Position numbers and translations under genes: made by a program. From NCBI GenBank assembly GCA_030825115.1, contig JAPJQL010000001.1, positions 124,001 to 188,000 on the forward strand: a DNA stretch of 64,000 nucleotides, given 5' to 3'. Each line of letters begins with the position of its first letter. Within the stretch, counting starts at the first letter, position 1. Below the pieces are notes generated by a model. The model did no database searches and had not been told where the DNA came from. It worked only from the letters and a program-made list of their open reading frames with translations. The DNA comes from Lachnospiraceae bacterium. Lineage in GTDB: Bacteria > Bacillota > Clostridia > Lachnospirales > Lachnospiraceae. This document shows positions 17,927 through 26,394 of the stretch, in pieces.

Positions 17927-17954
17927 ATTTTAACGATTTTGCCCGCAGATGCAA
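17927..17954 (-). promoter_or_regulatory. putative promoter of the MMPL-GLUG operon
   Basis: Minus-strand TTGCAT (17949-17954) and TAAAAT (17927-17932) have a 16-base spacer, 54 bases upstream of the MMPL start codon. Confidence 0.5.
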
Positions 17955-18056
17955 TAATCAATATTTTTACAGATGTCTTATATTCAACATCATGTGCGGT
18001 TCTGTATATTTCTTTTCAATTTTTTTATAAATAGATATTCTCCACCCGTCTGCACA

Positions 18057-18109
18057 GAAAAAGCAGGCAGAGTATGACGCTGTTATTGTACCGCCCCACT
18101 CTGTCTGCC
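18057..18109 (-). terminator. terminator downstream of the hydroxyacid dehydrogenase gene
   Basis: GCAGACAGAGT pairs with ACTCTGCCTGC (one mismatch) across a 24-base loop and is followed by TTTTTC on the minus strand, 45 bases after the stop. Confidence 0.6.
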
Positions 18110-18153
18110 CTTATCCTATCGCCTGCGTCCTGTTATAAAATTTTTAAAACTGC

Positions 18154-19170
18154 TTACCGGCGCACCATGTCCGCGGAGATCTCCACAAGGGAATGAGCTC
18201 CGCACATCGCCATCGTATCTTTCAGTTCCGCGCCAAGACGGCTGATCAGTTCCTCCACACCGGCTGCAGCGCCGCCGTATACGGCCGTCACAAAGGGGCG
18301 GCAGATCAGCACGCCGTCCGCGCCAAGCGCAAGCGCCTTGAAGATATCGGTACCGCTCCGGATCCCGCCGTCTACCAGCACGGTCATAGAACCGCCGACC
18401 TCCCGGACGATCTCCGGCAGGACTTCTGCCGTGGCAGGACACTGGTCAAGCACACGGCCTCCGTGGTTGGACACCACGATTGCAGCCGCCCCTGCTTCCT
18501 TTGCCTTTCTGGCTCCTTTCGCCGTCATAACGCCCTTTATGATAAACGGCACGCCGGCATCCTTTATGATCCCGGCAAGCTCCTCTGGTGACTTGCTTCC
18601 CGCCGGAGGAGTCATATTTTTCAAAAAGGGAAGCCCCGCCGCGTCGATATCCATCGCCGCCGCAAATGCGCCGCTTTCGCGGACCAGCTCCATCTTCTCG
18701 TGGATCGTCTCCGGATTCCACGGCTTCACCGTCGGCACGCCCATGCCCCCGGCCGCCCGGATCGCTCCGGTGGCCGCCTTCATCACATCCGGGTTGACCC
18801 CGTCTCCGGTAAAGGCCGCGATACCGGCTGCGGCACAGGCCGACACCAGGATATCATTGTAAGAGGCGTCGTTGTACTTCTCCCCATAATGCAGGTTTAC
18901 CGCTCCCACCGGCCCCGCAAAAAACGGATAGGCAAATTCCTTCCCAAACAGGCGGAACGTGGTATCAACCGGCCTGTTCTCACACAAGGTATCCATCTGC
19001 ACCCGGATTTCCTTCCATTTATCATAATTGCGGATTGCGGTGTCCCCGACACCCTTTGCGCCCGGTCCCGGAATCTGATTTCTGCACACCCTTCCGTTGC
19101 ATATCTCACAGCCCTTGCAGTAAGCGCCCAGACAGGTCCTTGCCTGTTCCAATACTTCTCTTTGCGTCAT
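18154..19170 (-). CDS. FMN-dependent alpha-hydroxy-acid dehydrogenase family protein with N-terminal Cys cluster
   Basis: A 338-residue TIM-barrel flavoprotein of the lactate/glycolate oxidase family. VVSNHGGRVLDQ carries the catalytic His236 and substrate Arg, and VLVDGGIRSGTDIFKALALGAD is the C-terminal FMN phosphate site (two adjoining segments). Family members oxidise 2-hydroxy acids to 2-oxo acids. The N-terminus is unusual: Cys13, Cys18, Cys21, Cys24 and Cys29 form a cluster that could bind iron-sulfur or zinc. In an anaerobe the electron acceptor is unlikely to be oxygen. It follows the ZIP transporter gene by 34 bases, perhaps in one transcript. Confidence 0.82.
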   Translation of the reverse strand: MTQREVLEQARTCLGAYCKGCEICNGRVCRNQIPGPGAKGVGDTAIRNYDKWKEIRVQMDTLCENRPVDTTFRLFGKEFAYPFFAGPVGAVNLHYGEKYNDASYNDILVSACAAAGIAAFTGDGVNPDVMKAATGAIRAAGGMGVPTVKPWNPETIHEKMELVRESGAFAAAMDIDAAGLPFLKNMTPPAGSKSPEELAGIIKDAGVPFIIKGVMTAKGARKAKEAGAAAIVVSNHGGRVLDQCPATAEVLPEIVREVGGSMTVLVDGGIRSGTDIFKALALGADGVLICRPFVTAVYGGAAAGVEELISRLGAELKDTMAMCGAHSLVEISADMVRR

Positions 19171-19204
19171 CTCTCCTATACTCCTTTATGTAAAATTTCT
19201 TATA

Positions 19205-19999
19205 CTACCCTAACGCCACATCTAACACCATCATGATCACAAACCCTGCCGCAAACCCGATGGTCCCCACGTTGGAATGCTCCCCTTCTGCAGACTCCGG
19301 GATCAGCTCCTCCACCACGACGTACAGCATGGCTCCCGCTGCAAACGCCAGCAGATACGGCAGGACCGGCACGATAAACCTGGCCAGCAGGATCGTGATC
19401 ACCGCGCCGACCGGCTCCACAATGCCCGACAGCGCTCCCATCGCAAAGGCCCGTCTCCGGGAAGCCCCCTCGCTTTTTAACGGCAGCGATATGATCGCCC
19501 CTTCCGGGAAGTTCTGGATTGCGATTCCGATCGCAAGGGCGAATGCGCCTGCCGCCGAAATCCCCGCCTCTCCGGTCAGAAGTCCCGCAAATACCACGCC
19601 GACCGCCATCCCCTCCGGGATATTGTGGAGGGTGACTGCCAATACCAGCATAGTTGTCCGGGCCAGATTGCAGGGCCTGCCTTCCGGCTCGTCACAGTCC
19701 AGATGAAGATGCGGCACCAGCTTGTCCATCAGCAGCAAAAACCCCATGCCGAGGCACAGCCCCACGGCCGCCGGTACAAACGCAAGCTTCCCCATCGGCT
19801 CCGCCATATCCATCGCAGGAATCAGAAGCGACCAGACAGATGCCGCGACCATCACACCGGATGCAAACCCCAAAAGGCCTTTCTGCACTTTGGGACGGAT
19901 CGCATTCTTTAAAAAGAACACACAGCCTGCCCCGGCCGTCGTCCCGATCAGCGGGATCAAGATTCCGATCATGATACTGAATCCATTACTCTCAGTCAT
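19205..19999 (-). CDS. ZIP-family divalent metal transporter
   Basis: A 264-residue membrane protein with about eight helices. The two metal-site motifs HNIPEG (residues 125-130) and QNFPEG (162-167) are diagnostic of ZupT-like ZIP permeases, which import zinc, iron or manganese. The segment HLHLDCDEPEGRPC between helices 3 and 4 is a His/Asp/Cys-rich loop that may bind metal. AGAAAGAGAG precedes the ATG. It has its own extended -10 promoter and lies downstream of a strongly terminated orphan transcription unit that might control it. Confidence 0.88.
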   Translation of the reverse strand: MTESNGFSIMIGILIPLIGTTAGAGCVFFLKNAIRPKVQKGLLGFASGVMVAASVWSLLIPAMDMAEPMGKLAFVPAAVGLCLGMGFLLLMDKLVPHLHLDCDEPEGRPCNLARTTMLVLAVTLHNIPEGMAVGVVFAGLLTGEAGISAAGAFALAIGIAIQNFPEGAIISLPLKSEGASRRRAFAMGALSGIVEPVGAVITILLARFIVPVLPYLLAFAAGAMLYVVVEELIPESAEGEHSNVGTIGFAAGFVIMMVLDVALG

Positions 20000-20034
20000 A
20001 TATGAGTTCTCTCTTTCTTTCTGTGTATGACAGC

Positions 20035-20063
20035 ATTATACCATAGCCGGTGATGAAATAAAA
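20035..20063 (-). promoter_or_regulatory. promoter of the ZIP transporter gene
   Basis: An extended -10 element (TGG then TATAAT, 20035-20040) is 17 bases from a weak TTTTAT -35. It lies about 35 bases before the start codon. Confidence 0.5.
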
Positions 20064-20086
20064 CCCATTCGCGAATCTGCCGGTCC

Positions 20087-20149
20087 AAAAAAACAAAAAG
20101 AAAGAGTTCTTATCTATAGTTTTTTTCAACTATCATATAAGAACTCTTT
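20087..20149 (-). terminator. strong terminator of the orphan transcription unit
   Basis: A 13-bp stem (AAAGAGTTCTTAT with its complement) encloses an ATAGTT/AACTAT stem. On the minus strand it is followed by a T-rich run of 13 bases (20087-20099). Confidence 0.85.
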
Positions 20150-20376
20150 CCTGGCATTTTCTTTCGGTTTTTCTTTTTTCATCAACTCAATTTCCCTCGA
20201 TACGCAATTGACATTGCTTTTCTTGTTCTATTGATTGATTTCTTTTTCCAAACCTATTCAAGTTGAGGTATTTGCCTAACCCTTTTTGTTACTTTTGAAC
20301 TCCGCAGGATTTTGTCTCTTGAACCAATCTCCTGTTTCTTTGTTCTGTAAGAGATAAGAACTTTCTTATCTTTTAT
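20087..20376 (-). ncRNA. orphan transcription unit: candidate small RNA or attenuating leader
   Basis: A consensus promoter (20383-20411) would start an RNA near 20376, and a strong terminator ends it near 20087, about 290 nt later. No long ORF lies inside. The longest AUG-initiated frames are 10 and 18 codons; the 18-codon one is Lys/Glu-rich and ends inside the terminator loop. The RNA starts with a perfect hairpin, GATAAGAA/TTCTTATC (20353-20370). Its second arm is also complementary over 10 bases to the 3' arm of the terminator, so two exclusive folds are possible. I cannot assign it to a known RNA family. Confidence 0.45.
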
Positions 20377-20382
20377 GTTTAC

Positions 20383-20411
20383 ATTGTACTTCAATAAATA
20401 CAATTTGTCAA
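20383..20411 (-). promoter_or_regulatory. consensus promoter of the orphan transcription unit
   Basis: Minus-strand TTGACA (20406-20411) and TACAAT (20383-20388) have an exact 17-base spacer in an AT-rich stretch with no neighbouring start codon. A directly repeated AACAATTAA lies upstream (20449-20473). Confidence 0.75.
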
Positions 20412-20490
20412 GCACTTTTTTGCTGTTTTTCTAATTATTTTTCTATTTAATTGTTTAAAAATAATTAATTGTTTGTATTTTATATAATTA

Positions 20491-22653
20491 TCAGTTTATT
20501 TCTACCCAGCGCATCTCCATCGGCTCCATGTCCAGACTGCATTTCAGTTCTCCCATAATGTAGAGATCTGTCTTCTTTGGCTCTTTGGAATTGTTGATGA
20601 CCACAACACGCCCCGCCTCTTCAAACGCGGCGACCTCCGTATCCACATTGGAAACGTAGTATTTCTTCATCTCATCTTCCCTGTGAGCCGCATAATAGAT
20701 CGCGCGCAGGAGGATCCGGCAGTTCTGCGGGGAATATGGCAGACCTGTAAAGTAGACGCTTCTGCCCTTGCCGTATTCGTTGACGACCAGACGGCTGTAT
20801 TTCTGGTCCATATTGAGGATCTGGTAGGAATCTCCCTGTGCATAGATCCGGCTCTTTCCTTCGCCAAAATCAATCTCTCCGTCAATATCTTCCAGAATGA
20901 AATGATCTGGATTCAGCGTATTGTATTTGTCCGTGCTCATGGAGAACCCAAGCTCCCGGTCCACGCCCAGCACATCCGACAGCTGGAAGAAACGCCCCTG
21001 ATACTGGCAGGCTGTCGGCTCACCGACGCCGATGAAGCCGCCGCCCTCGTCCACAAACCGGCGAAGTGCGGTCACCACCTGCTCATCCATCCAGTTTTCT
21101 GCACCGCTCCAGGAGGTGTATGCATCCCCGGCATTTATGATCACCCGGATCTCCGGGTCAATGCCGTTTTTCACATCTTCAAAATCGATAAACTCCACAT
21201 CGATCGGCATACCGCTCAGACACTCGATGACGCCTACGTAAGAATAAATCTCCCTGTACCACAGCGCATGGTGGACCTGGTTGCTCATCCATCTGCGGAT
21301 GCCTCCCCAGCAGTTTAAGATCGCCACCTTGAACGGAGCCATATAGGATTTTGTCTCTTTTGTAAGTTCATGGATATCCCGAAATTCTCCCACGACTTTT
21401 TCCACCTGCTCGATAAAGCCCGGCCACTCTACCGCCAGCTTCAGATAGCCTCCGTATCCAATCCGGTCAAGGGGAGAACGGAGGATCGCCCGCCTCGCCT
21501 TCATCCAGTTGTCCTGCGCCTCGCCGATCGGGTCGCCCCCCTCGGTAAACACATCCGGGAAGAAATACGGAAGAAGCCGCCCCTCGGTATATTTCACGCC
21601 TTTAATATCCGAAATCATCCGCATGGTCACGCCGTCGCCCACAGAGCCTACCACGGCATCCAGACCGATCGTCTCAAAATATTTTCCAAACGGCTCGGTT
21701 CCAATCCAGTGGTCGCCGAGGAACATCATGGCTTCCTTGCCATAGCTGTGAACGATGTCCACCAGCTCTTTTGCCAGCTTGCTGACCTCAATCTGCTGGA
21801 ACTCGATAAAATCTCTAAATTCTTTTGACGGCACGCGGAAGGTGGAATTGTGGTAGCCCTGGTCCACGATATATTCCGCACGGAACGGATATCCCGCCCA
21901 TTTTTCAAACTGCTCCAGGATATAAGGACTGACGCTGGCGCTGTAGCCAAACCACTCCACGTATTTTTCCCGTTTCTGGTCGTCAAAAGTCAGGGTAAAC
22001 TGATGGAAAAAGGTGGTAAAGCGGACTACATCCACATTTGGATTCTCCTCACACCAGCGTTTCAGCTTCTCCTTTACATACGCCTGGGTCTTTGGCTGGC
22101 GCACATCATAAGTCATCTGATGTTCTTCATCCTTCCAGTCATTGGTGATGAAGTTATACATATGTACCGGGTCCCAGATCAGAAATGCAAGGAAGCTCAC
22201 GGTATACTGGTGATACGGCACGGTTTCAATCGTCACGCAGCCCGTCTCCTCGCAAAACTCCCACCGGTCGGTCGGCACCACCTCTCCGGTCGTCCGGTCG
22301 ATCACCTCCCACCAGCGCTTGGGGTCGTCGATGGTATTGACCTTCAACTGCTCTGTGTGGAAGCCCCGCATCAGCTCGATGGAAAGGCTTGTCCCGCGCG
22401 CCGTGATCCGGTCGCTGATCAGATACTCCTGCTGGATCTCCTCCGGGTTTTCCATCGCCCATTTGTTGTCTTTTCTGGTTGTGTAATAGGTAGAATATAC
22501 CTTGGCACCCTGATTCAGCAGTTCTTCCGGCATATTGGTGCCGTCGCAGTCCCTCAGGGCGTCCGCCCCCAGCCGTTCCTTCAGTTCCAATGTCTCTTTT
22601 ACCATGTCCATGTCGGTTGGTAAAGTCAGTCTGCCTGTTCCCTTCACGATCAT
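20491..22653 (-). CDS. GH112 1,3-beta-galactosyl-N-acetylhexosamine (or galactosyl-rhamnose) phosphorylase
   Basis: A 720-residue GH112 phosphorylase of full length. The N-terminus GTGRLTLPTD and the blocks RDCDGTNMPE, FTTFFHQFTL, MMFLGDHWIGTEP and GVGEPTACQY are typical of lacto-N-biose/galacto-N-biose phosphorylases. These split the disaccharide with phosphate to galactose 1-phosphate in the cytoplasm. Galactosyl-1,4-L-rhamnose phosphorylases share the fold, so the substrate is not fixed. It is the last gene of the sugar ABC operon. Possible starts are ATG 22653 and GTG 22647, both near AGGAGG. No galT or hexosamine kinase is adjacent. Confidence 0.92.
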   Translation of the reverse strand: MIVKGTGRLTLPTDMDMVKETLELKERLGADALRDCDGTNMPEELLNQGAKVYSTYYTTRKDNKWAMENPEEIQQEYLISDRITARGTSLSIELMRGFHTEQLKVNTIDDPKRWWEVIDRTTGEVVPTDRWEFCEETGCVTIETVPYHQYTVSFLAFLIWDPVHMYNFITNDWKDEEHQMTYDVRQPKTQAYVKEKLKRWCEENPNVDVVRFTTFFHQFTLTFDDQKREKYVEWFGYSASVSPYILEQFEKWAGYPFRAEYIVDQGYHNSTFRVPSKEFRDFIEFQQIEVSKLAKELVDIVHSYGKEAMMFLGDHWIGTEPFGKYFETIGLDAVVGSVGDGVTMRMISDIKGVKYTEGRLLPYFFPDVFTEGGDPIGEAQDNWMKARRAILRSPLDRIGYGGYLKLAVEWPGFIEQVEKVVGEFRDIHELTKETKSYMAPFKVAILNCWGGIRRWMSNQVHHALWYREIYSYVGVIECLSGMPIDVEFIDFEDVKNGIDPEIRVIINAGDAYTSWSGAENWMDEQVVTALRRFVDEGGGFIGVGEPTACQYQGRFFQLSDVLGVDRELGFSMSTDKYNTLNPDHFILEDIDGEIDFGEGKSRIYAQGDSYQILNMDQKYSRLVVNEYGKGRSVYFTGLPYSPQNCRILLRAIYYAAHREDEMKKYYVSNVDTEVAAFEEAGRVVVINNSKEPKKTDLYIMGELKCSLDMEPMEMRWVEIN

Positions 22654-22659
22654 GCCCTC

Positions 22660-22827
22660 CTAACGATATGTTTTATTGTACCTGTACAACAGTCCCAAAA
22701 GCCCTGCAAGCCCGATGAGCTGGGCCGCAAGATACGGATATCCGACCGTTCTCTGTCCCCAGATGATCAGCCCCATACAGACTGCAAATAAGATCGCCTG
22801 TATGATGATAACGCCTGTTTTATTCAT
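22660..22827 (-). CDS. small two-helix membrane protein (55 residues) of the GH112 operon
   Basis: The 55-codon ORF starts at ATG 22827 after AAGGAGGG and ends seven bases before the GH112 start. It has two hydrophobic segments (about residues 5-24 and 32-49), a GQRTVGY turn between them and a Lys/Arg end. I recall similar tiny proteins (DUF6903-like) beside GH112 and related sugar operons, so it is probably real and conserved. Its role is unknown; a helper of the ABC importer is one option. It lies between the last permease gene and the phosphorylase gene. Confidence 0.75.
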   Translation of the reverse strand: MNKTGVIIIQAILFAVCMGLIIWGQRTVGYPYLAAQLIGLAGLLGLLYRYNKTYR

Positions 22828-22840
22828 ATGATAGCCCTCC

Positions 22841-23728
22841 TTATCCCTTCAGCCCTCCAAGGCTCATTCCTTCGGTCAGTTTTTTCTGGACCAGTATGTA
22901 GAGAATCAGCGTCGGGAGCATTACCATCACAAGACCGGCATAGAGCTGCCCATAATTCGCCGCCGCCTTCTGCGCGCTGTTTAAGTTCATCAGGCCGACC
23001 GGCAGGGTCTTGAATTTGTCCTTCGTCATCAATGTCATCGACAAGATATACTCATTCCAGAATGCCAGGAAATTGAACAGAACGATCGTGATGATACTTG
23101 GCTTTGCCATCGGCATCATGATCCGGACCATCGTGTTGAAATAACCGCTTCCGTCCACAAACGCCGCTTCCTCATAATCCTTCGGGATCGTCGCAAAGAA
23201 CCCCGACAAAAGGTAAATTGTAAATGGCAGATGGGTCGATGCATAGACCAGCGCCAGGATCACCCGGTTGTTCAGCAAAAATGCCGACAGCCCCATCGAG
23301 CGCAGGAAAGTATCCCCGTCTACAAACATCAAAAATATCGGAACAACGATATAGTTTACGTTAATGAACAGCCCTGCCATAAATACGACGGACAAAAACC
23401 TGCTCCCCCGGAACCGGTACCGCGCCAGCACATATGCAGCCGGGAGCGCAATGATCAGCAGAAATACGAGCGCCAATGCCGTCACAATGACCGAATTGAG
23501 CATATAGCTGCCCATCTTTGCCGTGTGGAACGCGTCGATAAAGTTCTGTACATACAGCCCTTTTGGAAGCGTCCAGGGACTCTGCCCGTAAAATTCCGCA
23601 TTTTCCTTAAACGACGCCATGAACACCCAGCCCACAGGGACCGCGATACACACCGCGAGAAGGATCAAAACGGCATAGGTAACAATCTTTACCGCCTTAT
23701 TTGATGCTGCTGCCTGTTTTTTATTCAT
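22841..23728 (-). CDS. Sugar ABC transporter permease (MalG/AraQ type)
   Basis: A 295-residue inner-membrane permease with six helices. The EAA loop reads EEAAFVDGSGYFNTMVRIMMP, split here by one residue from the strict consensus, and contacts the ATPase subunit. It follows the first permease by 13 bases and forms the heterodimeric channel with it. No ATP-binding gene is in the operon, so a shared MsmK-type ATPase elsewhere is likely. Confidence 0.92.
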   Translation of the reverse strand: MNKKQAAASNKAVKIVTYAVLILLAVCIAVPVGWVFMASFKENAEFYGQSPWTLPKGLYVQNFIDAFHTAKMGSYMLNSVIVTALALVFLLIIALPAAYVLARYRFRGSRFLSVVFMAGLFINVNYIVVPIFLMFVDGDTFLRSMGLSAFLLNNRVILALVYASTHLPFTIYLLSGFFATIPKDYEEAAFVDGSGYFNTMVRIMMPMAKPSIITIVLFNFLAFWNEYILSMTLMTKDKFKTLPVGLMNLNSAQKAAANYGQLYAGLVMVMLPTLILYILVQKKLTEGMSLGGLKG

Positions 23729-23741
23729 CCTCTCTCACCCC

Positions 23742-24644
23742 CTAAAATTCCAACGTGTCGCGCTTTGTTACAGCGTTGACGATACCGGACAGGGCAAAGG
23801 AAAAGATGAAGATCACCACTCCGATCGCCATGCCGTAACCATAGGAAGAATTGGTATATGCCTGGTCATACATATAGTTCAGGAATACATCCGACGCCCC
23901 GTCTGGCTTTCCTCCCGTCATCGCCTTTACCAGCTGGAAGCTTAAGTTGATCGTGCTGATGATGAAAAAGGTCAGCGTGCTCCTCAAGTTGTTCCAGATC
24001 AGGGGAAGGGTCATCGTGAAAAACTGCCGTACCTTCCCGGCGCCTTCCAGAGAAGCCGATTCATAGATGCTCTCCGGCACGCTCGCCATGCTCGCCATAT
24101 ACATGACCATATAGTAACCGATCGCCTGCCAGATCAGGGCGATGATAATGCCCCAGATCACCAGCTTCTGGTTGCCCAGCCAGGCGATCAGTCCCTCCCC
24201 GTCCGGGCCTACGGGACGGAAGATATAGATGATCGTGTTCAAAAGACCATCCCTCTGGTCATAAACCGCCGAAAATATCGCCGATACGACTACGATGGAA
24301 AGGATATTCGGAATGTAAAAAATTACGCGGAATATCCCCTGTCCCTTCAGCTTTTCCCTTGTCAGGATATAGGCAAATATGATTGCAAGAGCCAGGGTCA
24401 CCACCGTCACCACCACGATGATCAGGATGGAATTCTGCATCGCACGCAGAAATTTCTGGTCGCCTGCCAGAATCTTAAAATTATTCATCCCCACAAATGT
24501 CTTTTCTGCCGAAAACCCGCCCCATTTATACAGCGACATCTTGAACACGTTAAATGTCGGTACGATCATGAAAAGAAACATCAGTAACGTGGCCGGTGCG
24601 ATACATGCAAATATAAATAAACTTCTTTTATTTCTGTTTTTCAA
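23742..24644 (-). CDS. Sugar ABC transporter permease (MalF/UgpA type)
   Basis: A 300-residue permease of the CUT1 family with about six helices. The EAA motif is ESASLEGAGKVRQFFTMTLP. It is the first of the two channel subunits. A strong hairpin separates it from the upstream binding-protein gene, the usual way to make more binding protein than permease. Confidence 0.92.
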   Translation of the reverse strand: MKNRNKRSLFIFACIAPATLLMFLFMIVPTFNVFKMSLYKWGGFSAEKTFVGMNNFKILAGDQKFLRAMQNSILIIVVVTVVTLALAIIFAYILTREKLKGQGIFRVIFYIPNILSIVVVSAIFSAVYDQRDGLLNTIIYIFRPVGPDGEGLIAWLGNQKLVIWGIIIALIWQAIGYYMVMYMASMASVPESIYESASLEGAGKVRQFFTMTLPLIWNNLRSTLTFFIISTINLSFQLVKAMTGGKPDGASDVFLNYMYDQAYTNSSYGYGMAIGVVIFIFSFALSGIVNAVTKRDTLEF

Positions 24645-24668
24645 CTGCTCTCCTCCTCGCCCGCTTTG

Positions 24669-24719
24669 AAAAAGGCTATGGCAAAATACGCAGATGCATC
24701 ATTGTATTTTGCCACAGCC
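24669..24719 (-). terminator. intra-operon hairpin after the binding-protein gene
   Basis: A 16-bp stem (24674-24689 with 24704-24719, one mismatch) is followed on the minus strand by TTTTTC. It lies between the binding-protein stop and the first permease start, so it probably causes partial termination or protects the upstream mRNA. Confidence 0.75.
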
Positions 24720-24731
24720 TTCCGGTTCTGC

Positions 24732-26144
24732 CTATTTGAGCGCGCCTCTCAGCTTGTCGCTTACGTCTTCCACAGCTGCCTGCCACTCGGCCACGGTCTT
24801 GTCGCCGGTCACAATACTGTCAATGGTGAAGAACAGGGTATCCTTCATGCTCACGCCCTCAACTGCATCGGTTGCCGCAAATCCGCCCATAGAAGCTTTC
24901 GCACCGCCATCATAGATGGAATAGATCAATTTGCTCTCTTCATTGGTAATGTACTTGCTCACACCCTCGATCGGCTGGATCGCGCCGGATCTTGCAAAAA
25001 TTTCTGCCGCCTCATCCGAATACATATAAGCAAGGAACTGCTTTGCCAGCTCTTTATTCTCAGCCTGCTCCGGAATCCACATCTGCTCAAAGAAGGTGAA
25101 CGCATAACGGTCTCCGCCATCTTTCATTGCCGGCAGCGGCATAAAGCCCCACTGAAAGCCCTCTGCTCTCGGAGCATCTGCCATCTCGCCTATGATCCAG
25201 TTGCCGTTTGGCATGAACAGCGCCTTGTCATCCAGTACAAGCTGCTGGTTCTTCTTAAAGTTGTCCTTGTTTGCATTGCCCACGGTTGTCGGCTCCATGT
25301 AGCCTGCAAGCTTTCCGACCAGTTCAAACATCTCGGTTGCTTCCGGTGTCTCCCAGATGCCGTCGTCGTAGGACATTGCCTTGTTGTAGAAATCCGGTCC
25401 GCCAATCTCGGTCAGAAGACCAAACATGAATGCATCAAAATATCCTGCTACCGGATAGGTAAATAAGGAGATTCCGTCGGCCTTTGCCGTATCGGCGAGC
25501 GCCCACATATCATCCCATGTCTCTGGAAGCTCCCAGCCCTTCTTCTCAAACAGGCCTGCATCATACCATAATCCGCAGGGGCTGTAGAACATCGGAGCCA
25601 GATAAGTCTTGCCGTCGTTGTATGGATTGGTCACCAGCGTATCGGTAAATCCCGGAATGATCTTATCGCCTACAGTCACGTCCTCTCCTGGAACCTTCAT
25701 GGACAGAACATCGGTGATATCCATGATCGCATTATCCTTCATCAGGGTCTCCGGCAATGCCAGCTCACGTCCCGTCGCCAGGTATACGATATCTGGATAC
25801 TCTCCTGCCTTCATCAGCGGGCTGATCACTTCTTCCAGGTTCTTCTCTGCCGTCAGCTCGATGGTGACGCCAGGATTATTTGCCATGAATTTGTCGGTCA
25901 CTTCCTTCCACATATCGGAACCATAACCGCCGTCAAATGCCGCAACCTTCAGGGTGCCTTCCAGGCCGCCTGCCTCGCCTGCTTCTTCTTTCGGAGCCTG
26001 GGTCTCGGTCCCTGCCTCTGTCTTTGGCGCTTCCGTCGCCGGAGCCTGGGTCTCTGCCGGTTTGCTTCCGCCTCCACATGCAGAAAGCGATGCCGCCATC
26101 ATAGCCGCCGCACAGGTTAATGCCGTAATCTTCTTCAATCGCAT
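24732..26144 (-). CDS. Sugar-binding lipoprotein of the CUT1 ABC importer
   Basis: A 470-residue extracellular solute-binding protein. The signal peptide ends in the lipobox LSAC with the lipidated Cys near residue 23. A Thr/Pro/Glu-rich spacer follows to about residue 60, then a two-lobed binding fold (family 1). ATG 26144 is chosen because GGGAGGG precedes it; a longer frame starts at 26201 inside the promoter. It likely captures galacto- or lacto-N-biose, judging only from the GH112 gene in the operon. Confidence 0.92.
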   Translation of the reverse strand: MRLKKITALTCAAAMMAASLSACGGGSKPAETQAPATEAPKTEAGTETQAPKEEAGEAGGLEGTLKVAAFDGGYGSDMWKEVTDKFMANNPGVTIELTAEKNLEEVISPLMKAGEYPDIVYLATGRELALPETLMKDNAIMDITDVLSMKVPGEDVTVGDKIIPGFTDTLVTNPYNDGKTYLAPMFYSPCGLWYDAGLFEKKGWELPETWDDMWALADTAKADGISLFTYPVAGYFDAFMFGLLTEIGGPDFYNKAMSYDDGIWETPEATEMFELVGKLAGYMEPTTVGNANKDNFKKNQQLVLDDKALFMPNGNWIIGEMADAPRAEGFQWGFMPLPAMKDGGDRYAFTFFEQMWIPEQAENKELAKQFLAYMYSDEAAEIFARSGAIQPIEGVSKYITNEESKLIYSIYDGGAKASMGGFAATDAVEGVSMKDTLFFTIDSIVTGDKTVAEWQAAVEDVSDKLRGALK

Positions 26145-26192
26145 AGTAATTCCCTCCCATTTCAAATGATCAATAAAGTATCTGATGACTTC

Positions 26193-26198
26193 ATTATA
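26193..26198 (-). promoter_or_regulatory. -10 box of the ABC/GH112 operon promoter
   Basis: A perfect TATAAT on the minus strand is preceded by a poor -35, as expected for a promoter needing an activator. The divergent AraC regulator is the likely one. Confidence 0.45.
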
Positions 26199-26394
26199 CA
26201 AGGTTGGCAGGGTTTCCTCTATCGCTATCTTGTCACATTTTTTATAATTCTTGTCTTTTTCGTCATTTTGGATTCTTTATGTTTACAATTTGCAGAATAA
26301 CATATATAATTTAACCAAATCAGAAAGATTTTCACCGGGAAACCATGTCAAAATAAGCAATATATTGCTGCCACAGCAGGGAGAGATATAAAAA

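Noticed and set aside
20107..20163. 18-codon Lys/Glu-rich ORF in the orphan transcription unit
   Set aside because: Its GAGGG site is distant from the AUG and it ends in the terminator loop. It was noted inside the ncRNA entry rather than called a gene.
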